Source: JBDSTW01 sp039914705 (GTDB lineage: Bacteria; Pseudomonadota; Gammaproteobacteria; SURF-13). Taken from it: a DNA stretch of 13,834 nucleotides. Made by a program: the position numbers and the translations under genes. A model generated the notes under the pieces. The model ran no database searches, was not told the DNA's origin, and saw only the letters and a program-made list of their open reading frames with translations. The stretch lies in assembly GCA_039914705.1 (NCBI GenBank), contig JBDSOT010000089.1, positions 1 through 13,834 of the forward strand. The letters run 5' to 3'. Shown one piece after another: positions 13,613 through 13,834 of the stretch; position 1 is the first letter of the stretch; each line of letters starts with the position of its first letter.

Positions 13613-13834
13613 CTATAAGGTTTTCCGCAAGGCCGTCAGGAAGGCCTCATTTTCATCGGGCGTGCCGACCGTCACGCGCAGGCAGTCCGCCAGCAGGCTG
13701 CCTGAGCCGTGCATATTTTTAATGAGAACGCCGGCGGACTTCAATGATTCAAAGATGGGGGTGGCTTGTCCGCACGGCACACGAAATAAAATAAAATTGG
13801 CGCGGCTCGGGTAAACGGTCAGTCCGGTGCAGTT
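13613..13834 (-). CDS. hisC: Histidinol-phosphate aminotransferase HisC, C-terminal part
   Basis: The frame is open from the window edge to the TAG at 13613-13615, giving 73 C-terminal residues. The fragment has the small-domain end of a fold-type I PLP aminotransferase: 'YPSRANFILFRVP', 'GVLIKNMHG' and 'CLRVTVGTPDENEAFL'. The Arg in the last motif is the conserved substrate-binding Arg near the end of HisC. HisC converts imidazole acetol phosphate to histidinol phosphate. Its place directly before hisB on the same strand supports the call. The PLP lysine lies outside the window. The gap to hisB is 59 bp. Confidence 0.93.
   Translation of the reverse strand, partial: NCTGLTVYPSRANFILFRVPCGQATPIFESLKSAGVLIKNMHGSGSLLADCLRVTVGTPDENEAFLTALRKTL

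Overview
The window looks like chromosomal DNA of a proteobacterium, most likely a beta- or gammaproteobacterium. The evidence is a compact histidine-biosynthesis run with separate hisI and hisE and a monofunctional hisB, followed directly by a HIT-family gene and tatABC. A divergent HtrA-type protease and a NIF3-family gene lie next door. All genes share similar moderate-GC coding style, and I see no insertion sequence, tRNA, rRNA, CRISPR array or phage gene. The genus cannot be fixed from this window; chemolithotrophic sulfur or iron oxidisers are one plausible home for this kind of respiratory cluster, but that is inference.

Positions 2-5844 (+ strand) hold most of an Alternative Complex III (ACIII, quinol:cytochrome c/HiPIP oxidoreductase) operon. 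It starts with the C-terminal part of a molybdopterin-oxidoreductase-like subunit (ActB, large part). A four-cluster iron-sulfur subunit follows as a separate gene, then an NrfD-family membrane subunit (ActC), a DUF3341 membrane subunit (ActD), a monohaem cytochrome c (ActE) and a second NrfD-family subunit (ActF). The first five are packed tightly, with overlaps at actC/actD and actD/actE. ActF is set apart by a 118-bp gap containing a hairpin that could refold. The pentahaem ActA and the N-terminal part of ActB would lie upstream of the window. Together the products would oxidise membrane quinol and pass electrons to a periplasmic carrier or terminal oxidase, in place of or beside the cytochrome bc1 complex.

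Positions 5863-7901 hold two divergent genes: a NIF3/YbgI-family metal protein (- strand, convergent with actF) and a membrane-anchored single-PDZ serine protease of the DegS/AlgW type (+ strand, convergent with tatC). A shared 89-bp region lies between their starts.

Positions 7916-13834 form one minus-strand run, transcribed hisC(partial)-hisB-hisH-hisA-hisF-hisI-hisE-hinT-tatA-tatB-tatC. It covers several consecutive steps of histidine synthesis, a HIT nucleotide hydrolase, and the complete twin-arginine translocase. Several intergenic gaps within the his part (43-64 bp) carry short inverted repeats and no good Shine-Dalgarno sequence; one contains a well-spaced sigma-70-like promoter.

The most notable point is genomic context. 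From memory, in many beta- and gammaproteobacteria the his/tat/protease/NIF3 neighbourhood leads into petABC (cytochrome bc1). Here that place is taken by an ACIII operon. I found nothing that I can defend as an entirely new system.
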